Both the position numbers and the translations under genes were made by a program. 64,000 bases of DNA. Source: Onchocerca volvulus. Its lineage: Eukaryota; Nematoda; Chromadorea; Rhabditida; Onchocercidae. The notes under the pieces are model-generated. The model was not told the DNA's origin. It worked only from the letters and a program-made list of their open reading frames with translations, and did no database searches. Location: positions 2,003,024-2,067,023 of the forward strand of contig HG738140.1 in NCBI GenBank assembly GCA_000499405.2, given 5' to 3'. Position 1 is the first letter of the stretch, and each line of letters opens with the position of its first letter. Positions 49,901 to 62,076 of the stretch are shown one piece after another.

Positions 49901-52900
49901 TATTAGTTGAAGATGTGTATAATCGGTCTTCTATTATAAAAAGGCGAACTTTTCAAATTTTTTAGATATTACAACTGAATATTTTCTATTAATGAATTTC
50001 ATTAAATTAAATTTATCTGGAAATCATAATATTTTAGGGCTGTTCGAAACCGATTGTCGTGAAATTCGCTGACACTCAAAAAGAAAAGGATGCAAAAAAG
50101 AATGGTGGAACGCCAGCGATAGCTGCACCTGCACTGCAGAACACAGTCAGTTTGGCCAGCACGTTACAACAGGTAAAATTTGTTACAGAATTTTTTAAGT
50201 TCTATAACAAGTTACTTTTTAGTTTTTTTTTTTTCATACGGTAATTGTACAATTTTTTCTTTTTTTTTTGCTTTTTGCTTTTTTTCCCATACAATTTTTT
50301 AGAACTTTTTTATGGAATTTTTTTTCCCAAATATTAATTATGTAAATGACATTGCCTTATCCAATCCTTTCATGTAATAATAAATCCACCATTAAAAGGG
50401 AACTTAACAATTAAAAAGTAAGAAATATGACTTCGATAGTTTATATACTGTATGGTAACATAGAATCAGCTTCTATATAATTATCCGGATGCTAAAAAAA
50501 TTAAGGGCATAGAAAACAAACACAAATATAACTATAAAAAATAGACCAAAAATTATACAATCTTTTACCAGTCAAACTTTGTTACTTATTAGCACTATAA
50601 TAGCAATATTTATGAAAACTTTATGTTTACGTCGGACCAGTATTTGTTTCAGTAAATGAACATTTCAAACTAATTTGCTCAAAAAATACACGAACGATCT
50701 TTGGTATTACCAAACTCTATAGAATAGATACCACTGTAAATTATTATAGGTCTCTCTTTCGATATAAAGTCATTTTGAGGAAAATTTTACCTTTTCAAAT
50801 TCCGAATCAGAATTATTAATTCTGCTGGTCACAGTGGATTCTATTCGATTATATATATAGAAGTGTATTTTTGCAGTTATTGCAAGCAGCACAGCCAAAT
50901 AACAATACCAGTCCTGCTCTAGGAACGCAGTTAGCTGCACTTGCAACTCTTCTTCAGACTGCATCACAATCCAATGTTCTAAGTTTGCTTGGAAATGGTA
51001 TCTTTTTTCACTTAATTATTATCTGAAAAATTTGCCAGCTGTTGAAGTTATCAGATAAAGCTGAATCAGCTGCAAAAAAGTAGCAACATCGAATTGGATT
51101 TCAAATGACTTGAAATCATGGGAACCATCATTGGGGATCTGAATGTACTAGTTGAAACAAGTAAACCGTGATTATATTGTAGTATTATCCGGTTTGGGTC
51201 GTTTAACCGAGAATACAACAGCATCGAATCAAACATCTGTAAAATCATCACCCTTTCCTCTTGTCAGTCAGCAAACCCTGGCATCACTCTCCTCTTCACC
51301 GGGCCTCTCAAATGCAGATTCATCAGGTACATCATCGTAAAAACAATGCATGGGCTCCCTCCTTGCTTTTATCCATTTTCTTTATAGCAAAACATAATTA
51401 GTTTCAAGCAATGTTTTCGACACCTTTAGTTTTTCGTTACTGTTTTGCACTGCTGGCAAGTAATTTCGATTTTAATGCATGCACTGTTGTTGTACTGTAA
51501 ATTTTTCTGCCGGATTTCCCTAGTTTCGAAATTAGTTTTTTCCACTTACCCATAGAAATGCATTATTTTTTGTAATAAACTATCAATGAAACCCTACCAT
51601 TTCTTTAAAATGCTGTCATTAATTTTTTGCTGGCTTCTGCTTTCTTAATGATTATGGCAGCAAGAGATTGGTTTCAAGTCAGTTAATGAATTTTTTCAAT
51701 TTTTCGTGAAATTATTTATTTGCAATTTTTTTGAATTGCGCATTTCCCATAAAATTTGATTTCAACATTTTATCGTGCAGCAATATTAGTAGTTTTAAAG
51801 CTTCAAATAAGCCAGGAAGATTCATATCACTGATAATTTAAATATTAAATTGATGAAACAAAGTAGTTCGATGATTACCATGTCAACTTCTTCTAGCCTT
51901 TCTTTGCTACGAAATATGGAAGAAAATTAAAATTTTTTCGTTGTGATTCTAACTTTAATGCTCTCTTGTGGTTGTGGGATTGCTCTTTTTTCTTTTTTGC
52001 TTGTTATTTGTCAAAAGGTTTTGATGTGCATTTATTATCCAATATTTTTAGTATATGCTTCATGATTGCATTTGAAATTTTCCATCAAGACAACAAGGAA
52101 GATTATAAAAAATGAAACGACGACTTTTCTCATGCTTCTAGAATCATGAACTCCAAATCGAATTATTTGCTAATATTACCTGTTTCAGCAGCACTTCAGC
52201 AACAACAACATCAGCAATTAGCTGCGCTTCAGCAACAACAAAGATTGCTTGAACTTCTCACTCATCAGCAGCTTGCTAACACACCAATATCTACTCCTAG
52301 TGGTAAGATCTTTTTATGAAGTTAAATATTTCAAAGTTTCAGCCATGGTTTTTTTTTTTTTTTAATATATTTCTAGTCAGAACTAAGTGTTTCTAATATC
52401 TTCGAAGTTAATAGGATAGATTTTAATCAAGCATCTATTTAATTTATTTAATCAACTCTCAGTACTTTTTTTTCAGCTTCATTTGGTAATGATAGCAAAA
52501 TAAATGGTACAGCTGGAGGAACTAACCTTATTCAACTGACAGGGCAGAATACATCAAACAGCATCGATGCCCTGCAGCAAGCATATGCGGGATTACAGCA
52601 GTTTGCTGGTAAACAATTTTTTTTTTTTAAATGAGCGTATTCTTGTTTTGTTTTTATAGCAGTATTTCCAAGAAATGGATTATTCGAAATCATTTAAATC
52701 ACATCGGCGTTTTTGTTTTGTTTATAGTTACCTGATTTTGATGATTTTGTCAGTAGATATGACTTTTTTTTTTTGGAAATTATATGGCGTAAATTTTGAT
52801 GCATATTTGAGTTCAGTGTGAAGTTCTTTTATTTCATAAAATGCAGCGTGAGGACAGAATATAGCTTATAATCTATTATGAAGAAGTCCAAAAGTTTGAA

Positions 52901-53554
52901 ACCAGTAGTGCGTCAATCCATTTCATTTTATTTCTTTAATAATTTGAAATGTTTACATTTGATTCAAGTTAAAACTATCAGTGTTCGTTTTCCAGGTTTG
53001 TATCCACAATTATCAAATAACAATTTACTTACTCCTACTGGTGCATCAAATGCAGGGATGAATAGCACAAGTGGTGGGCAATCAAAAGGACCAGATGGGT
53101 GCAATTTGTTCATTTATCACCTCCCGCAAGACTTCACTGATAACGATTTATATACTACATTCTCACCTTTTGGATCAATCATTTCGGCAAAAGTTTTCAT
53201 TGACAAGCAGACGAATCTTAGCAAATGTTTCGGTAAGTTTCATTTTCATATTATGTTGTTATTCGATTATGAAGATCACATATTATTTTTCAAAAGTGAA
53301 AAAAAGAATATTCTTCATCTAAATTGAAAGTTATACGGCAAAATTAATATCTGATTTTGTTCAGTTCAATATTTCCAGGTTTTGTAAGCTACGATAACGT
53401 CGTTTCGGCCCAGAATGCTATTTCGGCACTTAATGGATTTCAGATAGGTTCGAAACGACTCAAAGTACAGCTAAAGCGTGGAAAGGATAGTAAACCGTAT
53501 CCGAGTATTCCTGTTACTAGTAACAGTGGTAATACGAAGCCACTGTCAACTTAG
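46967..53554 (+). CDS. CELF/Bruno-like RNA-binding protein (ETR-1 type), three RRMs
   Basis: Splicing and mRNA-stability regulator. Twelve exons: 46967-47050, 47188-47293, 47373-47504, 47845-47970, 49327-49406, 50038-50172, 50877-50997, 51183-51326, 52189-52302, 52477-52608, 52996-53232, 53379-53554; 1587 nt, 528 aa. RRM1 starts about residue 24 ([22 protein letters not shown]1 GCCFVTYY); RRM2 about 108 ([23 protein letters not shown]1 GCAFVTFAH), followed by [21 protein letters not shown], a CELF hallmark; a ~200-residue Gln/Ala/Ser/Asn-rich linker with poly-Gln runs; RRM3 about 428-505 ([23 protein letters not shown]1 [19 protein letters not shown]). RRM2 contains GHIEDC as I recall for the muscle CELF ETR-1; the neuronal UNC-75 is the alternative, so no symbol is set. 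The intron 47971-49326 is long. TTTCAG ends 10 nt before the ATG. Exon 50877 onward in the linker could be alternative, as all junctions keep phase 1. Confidence 0.94.
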
Positions 53555-55392
53555 TTGTTGGATTTTTCGAAAAATCCGTCTAAGATATTTTTAAATGTAA
53601 AAATCATAATTGAATTTTCTCCATAAATTGTAAAACTAATATTGGTAGCGATAATTGAATTATATTCATTCCATAAATTACAAATTTGGGAGGAACTATT
53701 TGCATATGTAATTCCTTTTTCTTTTTTTTTGATTTTGCTGAATCAAAATTATGCGTGTGAGATAAAGTTAATGGAATAAAATTAACTTTATGGTGAAGTA
53801 TATCCTTACTTTTAAAGTAGGTGTTTGTATTGATTCCTAATATCCATTTAATGTATGTTCATAGTTTATATCATACTGATCGCCTATCCTTTAGCTCACT
53901 AATATGTGAGTGACATCTTTATGAGTTGAAAGTCCTGTCATTGTCTCGTTCTACTTAACTTCTATTAATTCTACTTAATTTGCTAACAATTATATCAAAT
54001 GCATTTCATAATTTTCAATCCTTTCAACCTTGTTATCGCCGCAGCTTGCCTCATTATGAACATATATTTTCTCTACCGATTTTGGTCTTGCCTATTATCA
54101 TCTCTTCTCATTTTTGAAGCTATCTTGCCAAGACTTTCATATATATTGTTGTTCTGATCGCTTATGAAATCCCTGTCTTTTTTTTTTTTTTTTTTAAATC
54201 AATATAGTTAGGTATTATTTGCGGATGAATTAATGTTTTGTGAATAAAATGAAGTTCGAAGACTGCGGATTATGCATATATATTTTATTCATAGATTTGT
54301 TTGTTTTTGGTTAAATCGTTTTTCTTTAGTTAAAAAAGTGATTCAAAAGAAGCTGCATTTTTTTTTCTCCGCTTATATGGCTATTGTTTTTTCAATATTT
54401 AATATTCGATGTCCAAAACTGCTTCGTAAATTAGATTAGACCTAATTTTTTCGTTGTAACAATGCATCTAATTTTTTTCAAATCTAGTTATTCTCTCGAA
54501 TAATTGATTGTTTTAACTGTAATACAGTTAATATTTAATTTCATTGATTTTTTATCTATCATATACATGTATATCATGTGCTATATACTGCATTTAATGA
54601 GAGAGCTCACAAAATTTTAATATTTCAAGTAATTAGAGTTGTGGTATATGATGGAAAAATGAATAATTCTTGATTTGAATTTCATTTATTAATAATTTGA
54701 TATATAAAGTTCACTGAGCATTATAAATAACATGAGATAATATCTTGATGATAGAGTTCCATTCTATTGGAGATTACTAAGCTGTTGAGATCTAGAAATG
54801 AGTGGGAAATTGAATTGAAGTGAGGATGTTTTATTCACAGTAGTTAGGTACAATCTTGAACTGATTTCCCAGTTCTTCAAAATAGTTATATTTAGAAGCT
54901 ATCATATATAGAATTTAAGATTGTGTAAGAAGTATAGAAATATATATGTAATAAATATAAATGTTCGTTTTATTTATAATTTTAAATGTCCGAAAGTTCT
55001 TGAGCGCACTCTTTATTTGTATAAAAACACGAGCCCATTGAAGGCAACGTTGTGTCAAAATTTCAAATCATTTGGTGAAGAATTTGAAATATTGTATGGC
55101 AAGTGACAACGAATATTTGTATTTTTATAAGTAAATACATAAGAAAGTAGGAATTCGGGAAAAATCATATTTAAATATTGTATCTGCTGCATTTTGATGA
55201 AACGAAACAATTCAGAAAATATGTATAGCGTTTTTTCGAAGAGACAATAAAAATGGAAAAAAATTGTACGTTATATGAAGTTTTTGGAGAGCGAAATCAA
55301 AAGTATTGTAAAGCTTCCCATTGATCGTTTCATCTTTTTGTAATAAATGCTTGGTTATGAAATCTTCAAAAGTTTGATTCAAATGAAATTTC
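53555..55392. other. Convergent intergenic region, CELF to amino-acid transporter
   Basis: 1.8 kb containing the 3' flanks of both genes. It has a T run (54178-54195), AATAAA-type hexamers (for example 54243) and a copy of the dispersed repeat at about 54950-55110. No exon is supported; the frame 54921-55106 is produced by the repeat. Confidence 0.55.
54950..55110. repeat. Copy of dispersed repeat family
   Basis: Contains AATATAAATGTTCGTTTTATTT, CGAAAGTTCTTGAGCGCAC, AGGCAACGTTGTGTCAAAATTTCAAATC and GGTGAAGAATTTGAAATATTGTATGGCAAGTGACAACG. The order matches the copies at 6230, 10381, 43957 and 61229. Confidence 0.6.
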
Positions 55393-58300
55393 TTACGATT
55401 GCGGCATTGTAACAGTAGTTATACTGTCATATGTGGTGCTTTCCGTGATTAAGCCAGAATCCGATTGCGCCGCCTCACGACTATGCTTAATACCGTAGAA
55501 GCCATAAATCGCAAGTCCTAAAAGATAAATTGCATCTCTACAACTTGTCAGAAAAAAGAACTTTAAACTTTCCGGAATTTGAATGTAAGTAAATTTTGAT
55601 TACGAATGCAAAACATTCTTTTGCAATGGGAAAACACTTTGTTAATTATTTTGAAATAATTATAGGTAACGTCATTCCAATAATAATTTATTAACTGACA
55701 CGTAATAGTACAAAAAAATTCACTATGAGTTAAGCCTGTCGATATATAAAAATATTAACACCTGGAACTCACCAACAATTAGCCAAATAGCAAGCCGAAT
55801 CCAGGTTATCGGAGCCAGATGGAACATTAGGAAAATATTAACAAGTACGCTCATTGCTGGTACAAAAGGGACAAATGGTACCTAAAATATACATAACATT
55901 AAATGGAAACTTGAAAGTTGAAATTGGATAGAAAACGGATAAAACCAGTTTATATCAATTTGAATATCATTCAGTGATTTAATAATCATCATTGTATACT
56001 TACAGATAGTAATGTAATCTAATTTCGAATATTAGTAAGTATCAGATTCATAATATTAGTTATAAGATTATTTCATTTCATGGATTAAATTATTGTTTAT
56101 GTTTAATTATCGTCAAATTATGAGTAGTAGTATTAGTAGTAATATTGAAAAATAATAATAACCCTGAATGCAATATGCTCATCATTTTGATGATGAGCAC
56201 AAATTAAAATGAATACAGTTGTAGCGATGATACCAAAAGCAAACATAAGTATCGAACCAAATACGGTATGCGCGAATGTCGTAGCAAAAATCATACTTAA
56301 ACCGACATCAGCAATAATCATTGCGAAAACAGACCATAATACGAGCTGTCCTGGTTTGAAACTGTTAAACCAACAGTATCCAGGCATCCAGGATTTTATT
56401 CGACCTCCTAAAATTAATACTTTGTTTTTAATTTTTCATTTTTGTGATATATATTCAAATTATTTTAATAAACGTTATTTTTCTGCCTGATAGAAAACGC
56501 CTTGAGACATTGCATGTGATGAAATTAAGCAATTTTTAATAAAACGGATAAAAAACATATAAAAAATTTTCCGCTTTCCATTTCGATCGTCTTCAAAATA
56601 ATGAAAATTGAAGTTTGAAATAATAAAATTTTCCATTTCAATCGCTTCAACTTCTCACTTTTAACTGCTTCAAAGGTAACGAAAGATGGAATTTGAAGTA
56701 ATTTTTGACCGCTTAAAATTTTTTTGTTTTGAATTTTCTATCATTCATCGTTCCAAGTTCTCCATTTCCGCTTCTCCAAAATAGTGCAATTTGAAATTTA
56801 AAACACTCCCTATTATTATGTTAAATAGTTCATACCATTTCCTTCAGCAATATTATCGTCGTTTTCATTGAAATTCGGACGATATCGAAGAATAATGACA
56901 CAAGCAGAAACGATCGTATAAGCTAGAAGTGTACCGATCGATAGAAATTCCACCAAAGTTTCAATTTCAAATAGAAATGCTATTACCGAAGTAATAGCAC
57001 CAAAAACAATTACGGCTTTCAGTGGTACCTACAACAAATATCCTCCTTTCTTGCAAGTTTATAAAAAGATCAAAAATTAAGCATTTATTTCAAAATTTGT
57101 TTAAATTCATTAAATAATAAAAATTCATGCTAAAGATATTTGTTTACTGAATTATTATTTCATTTTCTTTTGCTTATAATATTAGCTTTATTCGAATTTC
57201 ATATTTTTTGAAAGCTTAAAAATTTTGAAGTGAGATTTAAAAGCTTCCTAAAACATTGTGGGTTTTATTTTATAGATTTTACATTTAAAACAAATAGTCT
57301 AAAGCATAGAAATGGATGATTAATTTCGTGAGTGATTATTTTACTTGAGTTTTATCATTAATTTGTTCAAACATCTTGAATATTAGCCCATCTTCAGCCA
57401 TTGCATAAACACATCGTGGAAGAGCGAACATAGAGCCAATCTAAAATGTTTACAATTTATACAACAAACTAATTAGTAAGCAATAAAAATACAATATTTA
57501 TTAAATATCTATAAATCGAAAAAATTGACTGATTTGAGAATTCGAGGATAATTATCATTTGATAATTTATCAATAGCAATAATTCTCACAAAAATAGCTT
57601 TCCAGTGAATTACCAATATTGAGTAAGATTTGCAGCTTTCCAGATGTTACCAAATGTTGAATAAGATTTATATAGCTTTTCAGGTACTACCAAATGTTGA
57701 ATAAGATTACAATGAAATGAAAAAAAACTTCGATCATATTAATCAAAATGATGATTCTCCTCGAATTTTTTGACGGATGATAGTTGATATTTGTCAATTG
57801 AATAATAGCAGAGAAAAGATTTCCAAAAATATATTTTTCAACTAACCAAACTTGTAGTCATGCCTGACATAGCTCCAATAGAAACGATATATTTCGCCCA
57901 AGTTGCGCCACGACTTGCGAATGCATCCGAAAATGCTGCTGTAGGATTTATCTATAAAATAAATTACAACATATTTCTATTTCATTTATTATAATTTTTA
58001 ATCGTATTTGTGCAAAAGTAACTTCTATTTTATTGCTGTAATATCTTGATTCCTTTGAAATTATGCAAATTTTGAAAGAAAAAATCAGAAACCTCCCAGA
58101 ATGGAACCATTAAAGTTAGTGTTGAAGCCATCAGAATATAAGCCACTGTTACGATGGACATTGATATAAACGTTGCTAAAGGTATTGTTCGTGCTGGATC
58201 TAAATTTTTTCGAAAAAAAATAAAAATTGTTATTTTTAAAACTTAAAATTTCATTAATATGAAGCATTAAATGAATAAATTAACAATGAGGAACAGTTAG

Positions 58301-61300
58301 TACTCATTTATCTCAATTAAAAGTATTCAGTTGCGTCATTAACAATAATCAACTCATGTCGCTAACAACAACACTTATATCATTAACACTAATCACTTAT
58401 ATTATCAATAGTAATTACTTATGTCATTAACAGTTGTCATCAACAATAATCACTTCTATCATCAATAGTAATCAAATCATTAACAATAATCATTTCAAGT
58501 CAAAAAACTAGAAAATTTTTTATAATAAATAATTTTTCTTGATCGTGCAAAGATGATTTTTACCAGAAGCTTCTTCGCCAGCAGTTGCTAAGCCATCAAA
58601 ACCAATGTAAGCGAAAAAACAACTTGCAGCTCCGGCAAATGTACCACCAAAACCGTACGGAAAGAAGGATGATCTGCCGGTTTTAACATCATAAATGGAC
58701 CAAAATGTAAAGTTTGCAAATGTGAATCCATAACAAACCACAAAAACGATAACCTACAAAATAATTTATTTCTATTATAAACAGATCAGAATAATATTGT
58801 CGATTTAAATCATTGAAATTATTAATGAAAATTTAAATCATCAAAATTATCATGTAAATTTACCAGCATATTGATTACTGTAAATATGGCATTGAAATTA
58901 GTCGATGTCTTTGAGCCAAGACCAGTAAATACTGCAACTGCTAACACTGCCAAAAATGCAATCAAATCTGGAGAATCAGCGAAGAATGATTCCTAAAAAA
59001 AAAAAAAAAAAACTATTTATGATACTATTTAGTTTCTGTCCTAAATTTAATACATTGATGATCTTATCAACATCAAAATTATCCTATACACGTAATCGAA
59101 CTATTATGAAGAAACAATTCTGTAAATTTTTAACATTTGAATTCAGTAACCAAACAAACATCAAAATGTCCGATAGTAACAATGCTTGAATTTCCGATAG
59201 AATTGCCAGCTAATGATGTCAAATAGCCAGACCATGATCGAGCAACTGCTGAAAAGCAAAAAAATTTTGAAATAATTTAAAAAGATAAAATTTCGAAAAT
59301 AACAAAATTAGCATTTTTTTTTTTTTTTGGAAAACTTTACCTGCAGCACCAAGCATATGTTCAAGAATGATATTCCATCCAACGATAAATGCCCATAATT
59401 CACCGACACCAATGTATACATATGTATAAGCGCTTCCTGCTTTTGGAAATCTGAAATTTTTAAAAATTAATTTTTTAAAACTAATTTATGAAATTGATTT
59501 AGTAAATTTAGTATGACAGTATTAATGTCATTTCAAAGAATCACCCAAGTTGCAACTTTGCATGCGTAGCAAGAAGTATTTTCATAGGAGAAATCAAATG
59601 CGCTTATCTATTTTATAGATTTCAATATGACAAGCATCAATCTGAATATCATGAATGATAAATTAAGTTAATTAAATTAATTTCAATTATTGCTTTATTT
59701 CAATCCAACCTTCCGCCAAATTCCGCATAACATAATGCAGAAAGAAGTGATGCAAGTCCAGCTAATGCAAATGATATCACAATAGAAGGTCCTGCAATAT
59801 TTCGTACCACAGAACCTGAAAATATTTACGTATAATTATCATTTCATTTCAATAACCATTGTTTTACTTTTTGTAATTTTCAATCAAAAAAAAAAAAAAT
59901 CAGCTATATTTAAGTAACAATCAAATTAAAATCCAAAATTGATAACAATCTGGAAATGGGATCTTTTTATGTTTGATTAACAACTAAATCGAAAAACTCT
60001 ATCTGAGTTCATTTATCAGTTAGTATCCATTAATCATATCATTTATCAAAAAAATCATTCATTCATTAAAAAAAGTACTCCAAATCTAAATTTCTCTGTT
60101 TAATTCCATATTCAAATCGTACATGAACAGAATCTAGTAAATCAATTCTAAGAAATTAGTAAAACATTTCAGAAGCGAGAAATGAATCCTCATGTGTGTA
60201 ATAGAATGACAAGAGGAAAAGAAATAATGCAATGATTATCAGTTGTGATAAAATAATTACCGCCATAACTCTCTCCCTCCCCCAGCTAAGTAAGATTACA
60301 AAAAGAAACATTAAATATTCAGTGATGCTAAAGATTTGGAAGTTGACGATAATGTCGTTAGTTTATGTATATTTTTGAATATAAATTCATGCACAAATAA
60401 TTGAGTTCTTTTGTATTTTTGTATGATAGAAAACAGCACAGCAATCTTCACTTTACTATTACAAATTTTTTCAGAATCAATTCATTTGAAATTTCCAAAA
60501 TTTATTTTCTAAAACCTTATTAATTCATCTAAAGCAATCTTTTTTTTTGTGTTCCATTTCATATTTCGATTCTTCAATTAAGAAATCTGAATATTTACTA
60601 TCACATGTTTGCGTAAAGATTATGTATTTGTTTATACTTTGTCAACTTCCGCAAAAAGTTTACGAAAGCATCAAGTAAGGTCACATAACCTATGAAAACA
60701 AAAATTTGAATTTAGTATCACGGAAAAATATTATTATTGTATACGATGAAAGATTAAAAGTTTTTTTTTTTGATAATGAATGCTCAATTACCAGCATTCA
60801 ACTATATGCTTTAATTTAGTATAAATTATCAAATTCTTCTGGTATTTCTCTGTTTATGTTTCTAATAATTTCACGAGCATTTGGGTTTTATTCATGAAAC
60901 AATGGAATTCTGATAAATCTGATTCACAGAAGATCGAATTGAAGCTAAGAAAGAGCTAAGAAAATTAGTAGATGATTAAACAGTCGCATTGTATCAGTAA
61001 CTAAAGTAGAAACTTGGTAAAAACGAAACTTAGCGAAATAAAGATCGATACATTTGTAACAGATAGCAAATGATTGGACAATAAGATTTTTTTTTTAATT
61101 TTTAGGAATAATTAATTATATATTAAAAAGTGGAAAATACTATGTGTTAGAACAGCAAAAGTGATTGTTGCTCTCTATTCTACTAATTCTAATTCGTATG
61201 CAAATCACAAATTTTTCAATTATTTGTCATCTATATAAATAAAAAATGTAAATTTTCGCTGTAGCTTTTAACACAACGTTGCATTCGAATAGGCGCGTGT

Positions 61301-62076
61301 TCCTATATAGATATACCAATTTTTTTTGTTATCTGTCCGTACATATGCACATTTTTGCCGCCAAAACGCCGTAAAGAAAACTGTTTCCCGCCAAAGCGCT
61401 CCGATTAATGAATAAACAAAGTGAGATCAACCAATCACTGATTCACTGCTGGATAATAGTTGACAAATAATCTATCTAAATCTATGTAAATAAAAATGTA
61501 AATGTTCATTGTCTCTTTTGACATAACGTTTCAAATTATTCATTGGTTGATTTGAAATTTTAAAAGAATGTTGCATTCAAACAGGCGTTTTTATGTAGAT
61601 ATATCTTCTTCTTTTAACCTGTCACACCTATGAGGACATTTTTATTTATAAAGACTAACTGGAAGGTCACACTTCGCATGGTCGGGTACAGCTAGTTAAT
61701 AATATGATTTGCATTCTAAATCCTAAAAGACTCGTAAAATGTTTGTAAAATTTTTTTTACAAAATTTAGAACGAAAAGAAGTCGAAAATGGTTTATGTCG
61801 CACATTTTCGACAAATTTCCACAGAAAATTCATAAAGATTTTCTTTACTTTTTTTTTAAAGAATAAGTAAATTTGTACATTTTGACAGGAAAAAAAAAAA
61901 ACAGAATAGCGGCTGGAAAAGATAAACACACCGGTTAAAACGTATATACCAGCTCCAACCATATGACCAACACCGAGAAGAGTAATATCGGTGATCGTGA
62001 GACATCGTTTGAGTCGTGTTTCCATCATGTTCTTAGTTGTTTTTAAACGAAAGAAACGTTCCCGAAGAGAAGCCAT
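55393..62076 (-). CDS. Cationic amino-acid transporter (SLC7 CAT family)
   Basis: APC-superfamily membrane transporter expected to carry Arg, Lys or ornithine across the plasma membrane. Thirteen exons: 61932-62076, 59710-59815, 59341-59450, 59160-59248, 58864-58992, 58564-58753, 58093-58199, 57847-57951, 57345-57440, 56836-57028, 56163-56407, 55773-55881, 55393-55517; 1749 nt, 582 aa. Begins [16 protein letters not shown], then [26 protein letters not shown] (TM1 signature), [37 protein letters not shown] and [20 protein letters not shown] as in CAT1-4. About fourteen hydrophobic segments follow, ending [31 protein letters not shown] luminal NSIGNSS offers N-glycosylation sites. The first intron is 2.1 kb and holds a repeat. 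In-frame sequence upstream of the chosen ATG reaches 62250 but is Leu/Phe-rich and not family-like. SLC7A4 or CAT1-3 orthology is unresolved. Confidence 0.94.
57595..57709. repeat. Intronic tandem repeat, ~40-bp units
   Basis: Three units of the form AGCTTTCCAGATGTTACCAAATGTTGAATAAGATT in the transporter intron 57441-57846, the last two most alike. Probably replication slippage; no function indicated. Confidence 0.75.
58335..58500. repeat. Intronic degenerate CATTAACAATAATCACTTAT repeat
   Basis: About eight loose copies of a ~20-bp unit (CATTAACAATAATCACTTAT and variants) in the transporter intron 58200-58563. Diverged, so probably old. Confidence 0.65.
61229..61696. repeat. Non-autonomous Helitron-like repeat in first intron of transporter
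   Basis: Starts TCTATATAAATAAAAAATG at 61230 preceded by A, and ends ATGGTCGGGTACAGCTAG at 61695 followed by T: the A|TC...CTAG|T arrangement of Helitron insertions. An internal second start (CTATGTAAATAAAAATGTAAATG at about 61481) suggests two nested or tandem copies. Family phrases CAACGTTGCATTCGAATAGGCGCG and AATGTTGCATTCAAACAGGCG are present. A palindromic GC-richer middle (61350-61400, CCGCCAAAACGCC) is private to this copy. No coding capacity. Confidence 0.65.
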
